A stretch of 64,000 bases of DNA. Origin: Abelmoschus esculentus (lineage: Eukaryota; Streptophyta; Magnoliopsida; Malvales; Malvaceae). The position numbers and the translations under genes are program-made. Of the stretch, positions 11,111-21,993 are shown piece by piece (position 1 is the first letter of the stretch; every line of letters starts with the position of its first letter). The stretch spans positions 16,755,001-16,819,000 of the forward strand of contig JAUCBN010000001.1 of the NCBI GenBank assembly GCA_035048815.1. Reading direction: 5' to 3'. The notes under the pieces are model-generated. The model was not told the DNA's origin. It worked only from the letters and a program-made list of their open reading frames with translations, and ran no database searches.

Positions 11111-14100
11111 TGTAACACCCTAATTTATTCCTAGAATTTTAGAGGCCAGTTTAGAGGTTTAGTAGACCAATTTTGTCGGTTTAGCCTAGTTCGGGATTAA
11201 ATACTTATAAATTAGTTTAAAATCAAAATAAATTAAGGAAGATATTCTAAAATTCTTAATTGACTTATATTTGACTTAGGTAAAATTAATTTCAAAAATT
11301 GACCATTGAATTCCTATTATTTTGAAATTAGTGACTATTTTGTAAAAAATAAAAACTTGAGGATAATTTTATAAATTAAACAAAAACTTTGAATATTTAA
11401 GGGACTTTGATTCAATTCTAATACTAGCTGATTTAAATGTCTATTTTAATAACCCATAACCCATAATTTTAATTAATAACCCAATAACTTAATATTAATC
11501 CTAAAAATCTATTTTTATGTCATAAACCTAAACCTATTTTAAAAATTTTGAGTTTTCATCTTCTTGGAATCCAATCCATTATCTTTTCAAAGTTAAACAT
11601 CAATCTTTTCAATAAAAATCCCTTTGGTTAGTTCTTTATAATTTTCTTCTTTGGTTTTACTCTAAAAACTCTATTTTTGCATCAAGCTTTAAACCGTTCT
11701 CCAAGATTTCAATTTCTTCCTTCCCAAGACATATTATTCATCGTATCTTCAAGGTAAATATTCATTCTTTTTAATAGAATTTTTTTGGTTTATTTTTCTA
11801 TATTTTTCTTTATCAAAATCTCATCGTTATTCTACGGGTTTTCTAGTTTTTAAACCTTTAAAGGGGTGAGATTAATTTTGGAGTTTATAATCATTAAAAC
11901 CTCTGAAACCTAAAGTTGTTTAATGAATTTACTAATTTTTTGACTTGCTGAAACAATCTTTAAAGTTTTGAATCAATAAAATCAGTTTTCTCGATAAAAA
12001 TTCCATTATTTTCTTGATTTTCATTTAAGGGTGTTACATGGATGTTTTTGATGTCTAAATACATAAATATTGAATTTTTAGATGTAATTAAGTTGGCTTT
12101 GAAGTATCTAATCCCAGACCTAAGGTTTAAGGGGTGTTTAGAGAGGTTTTCAAAGAGTTTCGGTTAAGTTTTATGGTGCTTTTAGGGGCTGCCATGTATT
12201 GATCCGAATTGAGGGATGTTTGGATGTATTTTAATGTACTAAAATCTCTGGTTTTGATGCTTGATTTAGTTCAGAAGATAGAGAAACAAGTTTGATGGAG
12301 ATCGGAAAGCCGAATCGCATTTTCGGGTGACTTGTCAAGCAAGTTTTGATAAATTTATGAGTGGATTATGAGGGTTGTCAATTTGGAATATTTTCAAATG
12401 TGTTTAAAAAGGTTTGGGGGGGTAGAGAAGGTGTGAAAAACGTCCTTATACTCTGAAGTAAGTTAAAAGTATTGCTTTCTTAAAAGTTCTCATATTATGC
12501 CTTGTTTTTACAATGTTAATTGTCATGCTCTTATTGTGTTGTGCATATGTGATTATGCATTTATATAAATACTCATGAGAATTTTTTTGAAGAAATTTTA
12601 TATGCATTCGATGTTCCCACAGTTTTGTTTGGAAAAATAAGATAAAAGTGAATTTATCTATTTTTGCAAGTGATGCATAAAAAGTGGGATACATGTGGTT
12701 TGAATTCTATTTTGAATTATGTTTTGAGCATTAATTTTTGATAATATATTGGCTAGTTAAGTGATTAACCTTATGTGATAAATTGATCGATCAATAGGGT
12801 CTAAGTGCACTATAAATATTCAAGAGTCATAAATGTATAAATTCCTTGTATGTTACATTTTGCCTTTTATTCTAATTCTTTTTGATGTGAGTAGTACTAT
12901 CACATATGGGTTGATCGGAGTAGTACTATCACCGAAAAACAAGATGAGATAATTCATGTTGAGAGTGGTATCAACATGCGCATGCTATGGGAGTAGTACT
13001 AACATTCGATTGCCTATTTATCCTAATGATTTGGAGTATCACAAATCGGATCACTAGCATCAATATATGTTTTTACTTTTCAGAGGTAAGTTTCATGATT
13101 TTCACTTGATTGCATATGGTATCATGCATGCGAGGTTTTATACATTGGTATGCATGTGATTTGAGCATTGTTATGTTGTTAGCATGTAAGACTTGAGCTT
13201 TGTGCATTGAGATGCACGTGTAAGCATTACTATGTGAGTAGCATGTAAGACATGTATTTTAGATTTTAAAGCATGTGATTACAAAATGATTTTTACTAAA
13301 ATTTAATGATAGCGTTGTTATCCTTGGTTTGATGACACTTACTGAGTTTTAGAAGTGACGTTTTTAGCAATGTGTGTTTTGTTTTATAAAGAGCATGACA
13401 TATTTTTAAATTGATGAAATTGTTTTAATATGGGATGCATTGCAAGGTGTTTCTATACTTGTATTTTTATTCACTCATTAAGCTTATGGTTACCCTCTTA
13501 TTTACCTTGCATTGCAGAGTAAATAAAGTTGAGGCAGCAAAGAGAAACAAGGATCCTGGTAACCGCCAAGTGAAAGCTCAAGTATGTCTTTATAACAATA
13601 GTGGTAGTGAGAGAGCAATGAGGATGGGTTACCATGTTAAGAATATTTTTATATTAATGAGACTTGTATTAGTCGTATGCTTATACATATTTGACATTTA
13701 TATATGTTGATATTAGCTTTATAACTTTAACTTGAATTATCCATTGATATTACTTTAATTATAATATAGTTATTTTGAAGTTTGATTCTTGATATCCCTA
13801 TGTATGAATTTGAGTAGTGTTGATGATGAAGCATGACTATTTATAAGTCGAAGTGATGATGTTGTTATTTAGGTTGAAATGCATTTAGAGATCATGTTGA
13901 GAATATTAAGGTGATTCTTCCGTGTGTTTATAAAATTGATTATGTTGAAGCATACTCATAGAAGTTGAATACATTGTTGAGAACTAGGTTAAATTGCATC
14001 TAGTTAATATATCATGATATGAGCTTAAAGTGTTTTTAGGCGAATTTATTATAGGGAATGTCATGAAACCTTTGGAGGCTCGAAATAGTCCATAAACTTT

Positions 14101-14465
14101 GAGCATCCAATAAAAATGACTTATAGATATTATTTTAAGCTGAAAATTTATGTGCAAGTATAAAATATACTTAATTAAATATTGATAACTTTAATTTCAC
14201 AATCAGGGCATAAAATTTTGGGGATTACAATTAGGTCCTTAAAACTTATTCGATTAAATTAGGACTTGTTTTTCTTTAGTTTCTGCTGAAATTGAACTTG
14301 ATCCTTGAATGAACATGTAGGATCTAATTAAAAAATTTAGAAATTATAAAAGGAAAATTTTAATTTTATGATTGTTATTCGAGGTAAGTCTCCGGATTAG
14401 CCTCGGTATTCCACCTGTAGCTCGTTCGAGTCGGGTGGCATCTAGACCGGGTTAAGAGGGTTACA
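11111..14465 (+). mobile_element. long LTR L1 (3355 bp), shared between two interiors
   Basis: Starts TGTAACACCC and ends GGGTTACA, with inverted termini TGTAAC/GTTACA. It has a purine tract on its left and an initiator-tRNA-Met-type PBS on its right, so it serves as 3' LTR for the left remnant and 5' LTR for element L. It is collinear with L2 (21994-25352) over its full length. Short open frames inside it (for example 13435-13710, which has a counterpart in L2 at 24338-24592) are LTR sequence, not genes. It contains a GGAGTAGTACTATCAC repeat (separate entry). Confidence 0.9.
12889..13010 (+). repeat. GGAGTAGTACTATCAC motif repeated three times inside the LTR
   Basis: Copies at 12889-12904 and 12917-12932 are nearly identical, and a shorter one (GGGAGTAGTACTAACAT) starts at 12989. 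The arrangement is kept in L2 near 23788-23830 and 23888. The core TAGTACTA is a palindrome. Confidence 0.7.
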
Positions 14466-15770
14466 TTTGATGGTATTAGAGCCTAGGTTTATGAAACCTT
14501 TTGGGATGATTTGTTTGCTTGGTATATTGTAATGTTAATTTATACTTAAATGTTGCTTATACACATGATTGTTTAAAATTATATGTTATTGCATGAAATA
14601 CACGATGTTTGCTATATGTGATTGATTTGTGTTGCATCATAGTAAGTTAGGGTCTTTTTTTACAAGCATGTTGTATGCAAGAATAATAAAATTTTAATAT
14701 GCTTTGATTTGCTATATATGTAGCTGTTGATAAAGCATGATATGTTAGGGTGTTTGCAAGCATGATTAAATTTTGATATGCTTAAATGTTGCTATATGAA
14801 CTTTTATTTGTAAGCATGATGGAATCTTGTTTCTTTGTTATAACATTAGTTATATGTAAATGTGAATATATTCGTGAGTTGCTTGATTAAGTGAATTGAA
14901 TATTATGTGACATAGACTACTATTTTAACCATATTTAAGGTTATCTTGCATGTGAAATTTATAAAAGTAAAATGTGTTCAGATTTTAAATGTTTCATACA
15001 TTGTTGTAAGTTGGTCTTAAAAAATGATTTATAAGTTTAACATCTCATGAAATTTTCAATTTTTGATAAGCTATGTAGTATAGAAGACTAGATTTAATTT
15101 GCATTGGTTAATGCATGGACTCTAAGGTGATTTTATATGATGCTTAATACATATTATAGAAAATACATTTGTTGTATGATTATATGTTCTTGATGCTAAT
15201 CATAGTTAATGATTGTTTTATGTGATGATTAAATATATCTTGTTTGGGTTTATTTTGGGTACCATTGCTCTAACTACTACTAAGAAATTATTTTATATTG
15301 TAATTGAGTTGTTTGGAATTTACTTCGGGTTGGCCTCACAAGTTTTGCAAAATTTTTTTATTGGAATTGTTTTTCTATTTTATTTGTGTTTGATACAGGA
15401 CCAAAAAGAAAGCTAAAACTTGGTAATATAGGAGCTTTGGAGATTAGAAAATGTAAAAGGTTTATGTTGTGGTGTTGTGATATCCGATCTTGAGTTGACT
15501 GGGTCCTCGATCGTGTTTGAGTGTAAAGTGGTTTTGAATCAGTTTAGTCTTAGAATCTGTTGTACTGGTGAGTAGTAGGTGACTACATCAGTAATGGCGC
15601 CTTTGGGAGTTTTAAAGTGTTTTGTGTGAAAGGTGAATCGAATGTGTTGGAAATATTCAGGTTATGGTGTGGTTGTGTACTCTTGAGAGCTAAATTTCTA
15701 TGGTTTAGAATGTTGACAAGGTAGAAAGTTAAGTTTCGGAGTTGAGGATGTTGTTTGTGAGTATGGACAA
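14466..15770 (+). mobile_element. 5' interior of element L, non-coding
   Basis: AT-rich, with many GCATG/TTGATATGCTT-like words and no domain that can be read. The longest open frame (15213-15416, 67 codons) is hydrophobic, uses a low-complexity AT-rich codon set and shows no family motif, so it is not called. It ends where element G begins. Confidence 0.6.
14471..14483 (+). other. primer binding site, initiator tRNA-Met type
   Basis: TGGTATTAGAGCC begins five bases after the LTR end. It differs by one base from the common plant site TGGTATCAGAGCC. Confidence 0.8.
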
Positions 15771-17114
15771 TGACGCATGCTAAATATGCGCAATTGGAGT
15801 ACTGCAAGTGTACACGTCAAGTAATAAGTGATAAGTATTTATCGAGTTATCGTCTCCTTAGGGATTGATGTACTTAATATGCTTACTTCAGTCTTCTTGC
15901 TTCTATAAAATAAAAGTAAAAACACAGATAAGTTTGGGTATTGATTAAAAAATAAATAAATTAAATTAAATAAGGAGAGATCAAATATGAAAGAGAAAGG
16001 GTAGGATCCAGTTGTGTTGTATAGTGGATTTGATTGATCTGATCTTGTCCAATGCAATAGCACTGCACAGCCTTGGCAGTACTGCAGATATTGTCTCGGC
16101 AGCGATAATGTTCTCTTCCGCGGTAATCCCTTGCTCTTGGGCAGATTTACCAAAGTTCGGCAAAGTGTCCTTGAATGGCTCCGCTTATCCCTAAGTTGAA
16201 ACACTATTGAATGTCGTCCTTGATGATACCTCCCGATGTTAATCAATTATAATCAACAACCAATCCTACAATTCTTTTAGCCGCTGAAACTCTTAACCTA
16301 TCCTTAGGTCGAGTTAGTATCCTCCAATCAAGTTGAATACCGCACTTACTCCTTTCGTGAGTCTAACTGTCCTGAGTCTAGACACATAGATTACTTACAA
16401 ACTTCCTTTCCAGGCTTGGATGCAAGAATAAAGAATGACAAAGAGTAAGAAAATTTTGATATTTTATTGCATAGAAACAAGAAACAAAATACAATCTCCT
16501 CTCACAAATACTCAATAACCTTCACCAAACCCTAAGAGAACTTAGAACATGATGGGAAGAATTGTTCCTAGAACTCTCTAGAAATTCGACTCTTTAGGTC
16601 TATGTATGTCTCTATATTTGTCTAACCCCTAGGACGGCTATGCCTTATATAGGCTTGGCCTAGGGCAAACCTTTCCTAAATAGAGTACAACTTGGAGTAG
16701 GGAACAAGTTATGTACATAGGGTAAATATTTCCAAGTTTAATCTTCTAGAAGGTTTCTTCCCATGTGGCCTTGTCCTTGGGCTTTTCTTGTGTTGTTTAG
16801 CTCCGATTTCTAGGCTTCTTATTCAGCAACCTTCTCCTCATTTTTCTCTTTTATTTTCCAGCCATATTGCTTTTTCTCCTCTACTGCCTCGGCATCAGGT
16901 CCTGCCTCGGCATCATTCTGTTGCCTCGATAATACTTGTTCCTGTACAGATATGAAAATGCAGTAAAGTATTTCTTTTCTATAAATATTATCTTCAATGG
17001 TAAAATCCTTAAATATATCACACTAAGCACATACATTAGTTCAAGTAGGTGTGGATTTGATGATAAGTGCCCCTGAAAAGTGTAGAAAGTGATAGTGAGT
17101 TGAGCACTTATCAC
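15771..17114 (-). mobile_element. 3' LTR of element G
   Basis: On the minus strand it starts TGATAAGTGCTC after the purine tract and ends GCATGCGTCA. Its termini and whole length align with the right LTR. The minus-strand TATA box (TATATAAG) is at 16644-16651. Confidence 0.85.
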
Positions 17115-17151
17115 ACCCCAAACTCGAACTATTGCTTGTCCTCAAGCAATG
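17115..17151 (-). promoter_or_regulatory. hairpin plus polypurine tract at the 3' LTR of G
   Basis: On the minus strand an 8-bp stem ATTGCTTG/CAAGCAAT with AGGA loop (17132-17151) precedes GTTCGAGTTTGGGGTG, which abuts the LTR start. The stem is perfect. The tract is the expected primer for plus-strand DNA synthesis. Confidence 0.75.
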
Positions 17152-17332
17152 CAAACCATCAATTTGTCAAACTTTATTCTCTCTTGGTCTTATGTTTCCA
17201 TCTATTCTACCCACCATAACTTTGTCCATTCTTTAGGCTTAACCTTTCGGTTATCTAAGGGTGTACTTAGAAGACAAACTATAAGGCTAGTGTATGTGTG
17301 CGTTTTTGTGAACAAGTTTGATTAAAGGCCTT

Positions 17333-17550
17333 CTTAGATAAACTCTAAGTTCAAGACAAATATACTTTGATTTAGTGTACTCTTCTTATAACAACAATTT
17401 TATGACTCAGTTTCGGGCACCTCAAGTATTGTGTTTCCTTCTTTTTATCTCCTTGTTTATTTTGCTATTCTTCTATGCATACTAGAGTCAAATCGGGCAC
17501 CTCTAACATGAAGAAGTGTATTTCCTAGAGCCGGTTATAGGCATCTCTAG
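17333..17550 (-). other. 3' hairpin array of G (four stems)
   Basis: Minus-strand order is hp1 17525-17550 (26 nt, stem CTAGAG/CTCTAG), hp2 17482-17506 (25 nt, one G-T pair), hp3 17401-17426 (right stem decayed) and hp4 17333-17349 (CTTAGA/TCTAAG). It is the same series as in T1, T2, H and E, with one stem broken here. Confidence 0.7.
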
Positions 17551-17896
17551 TCACCTTTCCAAAGATCTAAGTCTTTATCATCTAAGTTCATTAAAGGAAT
17601 TCCTATAGCTAAACAAGTCCTAAAAGTGTTTTAAAGTTTAACTCTATAGCAAGCTTCTAAGTTTTTTCTCCTTAAGTATCCTAGAATTAAGCCTTCAAGA
17701 CAAATCCTAACTATGGTAAGGAAAAAGATTTTTATTGCCTTCAAGAATAAACTAAGACAATACTGATGAAGAGCAGTGAAAGAGTATGACAACAAGTTCA
17801 AGTAAAGTGATGGGCATAAAACAAAAATTTTATCACTAAAAACTTTATTTTCATGGTAAGGCCGTGGCAGTAGATTACCTCGATAGTGGCTTTGTA

Positions 17897-17932
17897 CCCC
17901 TAAACTCAAACCAAGCATTGTCCTTAATGCTT
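17897..17932 (-). promoter_or_regulatory. proximal hairpin plus purine tract of G
   Basis: Minus strand AAGCATTA-AGGA-CAATGCTT stem (17913-17932, one wobble) is followed by GGTTTGAGTTTAGGGGTA. It is a second copy of the module at the LTR edge, located just 3' of the truncated ORF2. Confidence 0.65.
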
Positions 17933-18024
17933 AATTTAGGGCAGGCAGTAGGTTAACATTATAAGCAGTAAAAAAACTATATGAGAAATAAGAAGAAAAT
18001 ATTGTGATGATTCGGAAGAACTCT

Positions 18025-18569
18025 CTTCCATAGTTTTTGTGGTCCACTGTACGGTTGTGGGAGGTAGGGATGAGTAATCTCTTGACAAATGTGCACCACA
18101 ATTTGGCCTCGGGCTTAAGACTTTGCCTTGTCACATAACCTCTATGGGCACCAGTTTCCCATGGAGTGTTGTTGTAACAAAGATCGTCCTTGATCAATTC
18201 GTAGTCCTGGGTGGTGATGTCGTCCATGAATTGGGCATGCCTATCTCGTTTTGGTGCTAGGCCGTAGAACTCGTTGATTGTTTCAGCATCAAGGCGGACA
18301 GGTCTACCTCAACAATGGACATAGGGGTTGTCCCTGCTCGGCCCATGTGCATAAAACTTGCGCACTATGGTTGCATTAGCCTGGTCAGGTTGTAGGCAGA
18401 AGAGTTGTTATTTTTGATATTGAATCATGTTGAACAGATATTGTTCAATACTGAAATTTTCCTCCTCAGATTGTTGAAATCCTTGCTCCTCCCACAACTG
18501 CCGGGCGATGAACGATATATTGAATCGGTCTGCAATAGTGGCAGGGGCAAAGCTAGTGTATGATGCCAT
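18025..18569 (-). pseudogene. ORF2, N-terminal third only (element G)
   Basis: Start ATG at 18569 opens MASYTSFAPATIADRFN, then SFIARQLWEEQGFQQ, the block that begins ORF2 in every copy of the family. A TAA stop follows QYQK near 18405, and a TGA occurs in the VHC-stop-GRPVRLD region. Beyond the stops the frame stays correct through FYGLAPKRD, DYELIKDDLCYNNT and WETGAHRG to TSHNRTVD, after which similarity ends near 18025. The C-terminal two thirds are deleted, and the proximal purine-tract module follows within about 100 bases. Function of the full protein is unknown (see the ORF2 entry in element H). Confidence 0.75.
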
Positions 18570-19045
18570 TGATGATTTGTAAAGATTGAGGTTCTTGGTG
18601 AAAGATTCTGAAAATTTCAAGAAGAATTGCGAGAGTCTTGTGAGAGCAAGATTGAGTAGAATGCTAATGAATTCAGGAATGCAAGAGTGAATAGTTTAAA
18701 AGAAGGATGCTCCTTATATAGGCCTCAGCAATGTGACTGTTTTAACCACTAGTCGTTTTATAGTCATTTTGAATTTACTGCGGGGTTAACATTTACTACT
18801 GCGGCGAAAAACTCGGCAAATAGTCGTTACACTATTTCTGCCCGTTGGGACTGTTGTGGCTTCTGACACTGTTTACTGCCTCGGCAGGTCTCCTGCTATA
18901 AACTATTTCTCCTTTATTCTTGCTTTTATTGTCCTAAAAAAAATAAACATAAAGAAAGAAACATTCAAGTAATGAGAATATAATTATTCCTAAACACTAT
19001 AATTAAAAGAATTCATGAAAACATCAAATAAAATAAAAGAGAAAA
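18570..19045 (-). other. untranslated leader of ORF2 in element G
   Basis: Minus strand, between the RT relic and the ORF2 start. It contains the segment with a CCTATATAAGGAGCAT-like sequence (about 18705-18722), which is also present before ORF2 in T1, T2, H and E, together with TAACGGCTA-like words. The TATA-like CTATATAA in front of ORF2 may be a subgenomic promoter, but this is inference. Confidence 0.45.
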
Positions 19046-19520
19046 TTAATACAAAATAAGAATATCAAGAAAACTTATGGAGGGTCGTTTCTGATATTTC
19101 TTATAATCCATCTGCACCCTCCATTGAGTGACAATTCTACTTAAAAAGATATGGGCTAATGTGGGTACGGATACTCCCATTTGTGCGATCATGGTGGAGG
19201 TGTCTTTCGTTCGTGTTCTTTTGTAGTCCATGCCTATCCTCCAACTTGATATTATTCCTGAAGACATGAATATCTCGTTAGAAAAAAAATATCAATATTC
19301 AACCATTTAATTACCTCATTCTTGTTAACTTTCAGAATGGTTGGATATAACCTTTGTTGTCGAGGCAATTGTTGTACTAGCTAATTACTGTGGCAATCCT
19401 TTGCCAAAATTCTGTGTATGTCAAATGAAGAACCATCTTTCTTGAAGTCTTCAAGAATCAACCCACATTATTCTTTATGCTTCTCAGAAATCTCCGTCAG
19501 TAGAGATTTTGATTTAGAGC
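19046..19520 (-). pseudogene. reverse transcriptase N-terminal relic (element G)
   Basis: On the minus strand broken frames read SLLTEISEKHKE, then ILEDFKK, DIHRILAKD, LPRQQRLYPTILKVNKNEV and finally TQWRVQMDYKK. They follow the region leading into Ty3 reverse transcriptase: the LLxxLRKHKxAIGW...ADLKGISP...HRI...QRRLNP...VVKKEV blocks and the GWRVCIDYRKLN box. A second WRIGMDYKR-like copy occurs near 19210-19240, so the segment is partly duplicated. The catalytic YVDD region, RNase H and integrase are absent. The relic shows that a pol gene once stood between gag/PR and ORF2 in this lineage. Confidence 0.65.
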
Positions 19521-19623
19521 TACTATTAGATGGAATTATCACAGATAAAATATCATCTTCCAAATAATCATATCCTTTTTGTGATGGTTTTAAATATTGT
19601 AACGTTGACTCCTCGAAAGATAC

Positions 19624-20274
19624 CTACAATGGAAGAGATGAGTTTTTAAAGAATTCAAAAGGTTCAATCATTACCTTCTCATATTCTATTATCATGGCAT
19701 CGCCATCTTGTTGATCGAGTATGTCGTCATGTAATTGCCCAGACAACTGTGAGTAAGAGTAATCCTCAGAATTCATGGTACCTATGGTATATATAGATCT
19801 CTGCACTTGATCTTCTGAATCCCGCAAGGGTGCATCCAATCTAGCTATATGTGCATCCATGAACCTTGATTGCTCTGTCATTAATTCTTTCATTCTAGCC
19901 ATTGTCGCTTTCAATGTTTCCTCAAGTGAATTTGGATACTCTTGAGAAGAATTATATTTCCATGGCATATCTATAACATCAACAAAATTGTCATGGTAAA
20001 AATTTTGAGTGTTTTGATCATACCATGAAGGATTTTGTTGTTGGTTTCATCTATGGTCCTCTATGTGGCCATATGTTCTAGTAATGTATGGGCAATTACT
20101 AACCAAATGATCATCTCCACAATTAAAGCAAAAATCTGCCCAGGCATGAACTTGTTGGATTATTCTTGGTTGACATAGATAATCATCATTTAATCTAGGA
20201 AATTCTTGATTGACTCGATTCTTATCTTCCAACATCAACTCCCGAATAGATTTCTTTTTTTTTTCTCCTTGCAT
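19624..20274 (-). pseudogene. short gag-like ORF with CCHC-type zinc knuckle (element G)
   Basis: Start ATG at 20274, 217 codons, with one TGA after about 75 codons. Residues 1-15 are lysine-rich. A knuckle CFNCGDDHLVSNC (CX2CX3HX4C, the spacing usual in this Ty3 group) lies at 20092-20130. After it comes a helical, probably coiled-coil stretch (SLEETLKATMARMKEL and onward) and an acidic tail. The matrix/capsid part of gag is missing, because the frame starts almost directly in front of the knuckle. Nucleic-acid binding would be its retained activity. H keeps a damaged knuckle, and T1, T2 and E have none. Confidence 0.7.
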
Positions 20275-20392
20275 CTTGAAAATCCTTCAACTTGAAACAC
20301 ACCTAAATTTTTTTTAAGAAAAAGAAAAAGAAAATATGTTAGTAAAAATAACTAAAAGCAAGAAAATAAAGAAAACAAAATTTAGTTGTCAA

Positions 20393-20410
20393 TCCCCGAT
20401 AACGGCGCCA
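20393..20410 (-). other. primer binding site of G, tRNA-Asp type
   Basis: Minus strand TGGCGCCGTTATCGGGGA, six bases inside the 5' LTR end. It differs by two bases from TGGCGCCGTTGCCGGGGA. Confidence 0.85.
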
Positions 20411-20416
20411 AAAGCT

Positions 20417-21753
20417 TGATACGTGCTGAATATGCGTAATTGGAGTGCAAGTGTACACGTCAAGTAATAAGTGATAAGTATTTATTGAGTTATCGTCTCC
20501 TTAGGGATTGGTATACTTAATATGAATCCTTCGGTCTTCTTGCTTTTGTAAAATAAAAGTAAAAATATAGATAAGTTTGGGTGTTGATTAAACTAAATAA
20601 ACTAAACTAATTAAGGAGAGATTCAATATGAGAGAGAGAGGGTAGGATCCAGTTGTGTTGTCTAGTGGAATTAATTGATCTGTTTCTGTCCAATAAAATT
20701 GCATTGCACTACCTCGGTAGAACTACAGATACTGTCTCGGCAACAACAATATTCTCTATCGCGGCAATTCCTTGCTCTTCGGCAGATTTACCATAGTTCA
20801 CCAAAGTGTCCTTGGATGGCTCCGTTTATCCCTAAGTCAAAACATTGTTGAAGGTCAGTCCTTGATGATACATCCCGGTATTAATCAATTATAACCAACA
20901 ACCAATCTCATACTTCTTTTAGCCGCTGAAACTCTTAACCTATCCCTAGGTCGAGTTAGTATCCTTCAATCAAGTTGAATACCATACTTCTTTAGTGAGT
21001 CTAACTCTCCCGAGTCTAGACAAATAGATTACTTACAAACTTCCCTCCCGAGATTGGATACAAGAACAAAGAATGGCAAAGATTAAGAAAACTTTGATAT
21101 TTTATTGCATTGAAACAAGAAAAAAAATACAATCTCCTCTCACAAATACTCAACAACCTTCACCAAACCCTAAGAGAACTTAGAATATGATGGGAAGAAT
21201 TATTCCTAGAACTCTCTCTCAAAATTCGGCTCTCTAGGTCTATGTATGTCTCTATATTTGTCTAACCCCTAGGACGGATATGCCTTATATAGGCTTGGCC
21301 TAGGGCAAACCTTTCGTAAATAGAGTACAACTTGGAGTAGGAAACAAGTTATGTACATAGGGTAAATATTTTCAAGTTTAATCTTCTAGAAGGTTTCTTC
21401 CCGTATGGCCTTATCCTTGGGCTTTTCTTATGTTGTTCAGCTCCGATTCTTGGGCTTCTTGTTCAGCAACCTTCTCCTCATTTTTCTCCTTCAATTGCCA
21501 GCCATATTGCTTTTTCTCCTCTGCTACCTCGACATCAGGTCCTGCCTCGGCATCATTCTGCTGCCTTGACAATTCTTGTTCCTGCACAAATATGAAAATG
21601 TAGTAAAGTATTCCTTTTCTACAAATTTTATCTTCAATGGTAAAATCCCTAAATATATCATATTAATCACATGCATTGGTTCAAGTAGGTGTAGATTTGA
21701 TGATAAGTGCCCCTGAAAAGTGTAGAAAGTGATAGTGAGTTGAGCACTTATCA
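20417..21753 (-). mobile_element. 5' LTR of element G
   Basis: Minus strand TGATAAGTGCTC...CACGTATCA, 1337 bp. The minus-strand TATA box TATATAAG is at 21284-21291. Collinear with the other LTR of G without large gaps. Confidence 0.85.
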
Positions 21754-21993
21754 GTGATGAGGGGTGGTGTAAAGATGGGACTGAATCTTGTCTTTATGAG
21801 ATGTATGTTGAGATTTTGGTTTTAGTAGCAAAGGTCCTTAGTGGTAAGATCCTTGTGTGGGTCAGAGTGTTTTAAGAGATATCTTGGTGTTTGGAATGTT
21901 ACGTGGGAGTGAGAGGAAATTGTGAAGAACAATTTTCTTACCTCTTTCCATGGTAAAAATTTCGAGGACAAAATTTCTTAATTGGGGGATATT
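21754..21993 (+). mobile_element. 3' interior of element L
   Basis: Matches 10861-11110 (TGGTGTAAAGATGGGACTGA onward) and ends with TTTCGAGGACAAAATTTC and the purine tract ATTGGGGGAT before L2. Confidence 0.8.

Larger units (their letters stand above)
15771..21753 (-). mobile_element. element G: internally deleted Athila-type element with RT relic
   Basis: Two LTRs of 1344 and 1337 bp (15771-17114, 20417-21753) in minus orientation flank a 3302-bp interior. Read on the minus strand the order is tRNA-Asp-type PBS, a short zinc-knuckle ORF, a decayed reverse-transcriptase scrap, the first third of ORF2, a 3' hairpin array and a purine tract. The gag matrix/capsid part, the protease, most of pol and the last two thirds of ORF2 are missing. 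The flanking pentamers (GACAA at 15766-15770, GTGAT at 21754-21758) do not match, so no target duplication is visible. It is the only member of its lineage here that retains any RT. Confidence 0.85.

Noticed and set aside
13435..13710. 91-codon open frame, also present at 24338
   Set aside because: Lies wholly inside the L LTRs. The duplicate exists because the LTRs are duplicated.
15213..15416. 67-codon hydrophobic open frame
   Set aside because: AT-rich low-complexity translation without a start context or family motif, inside non-coding element interior.
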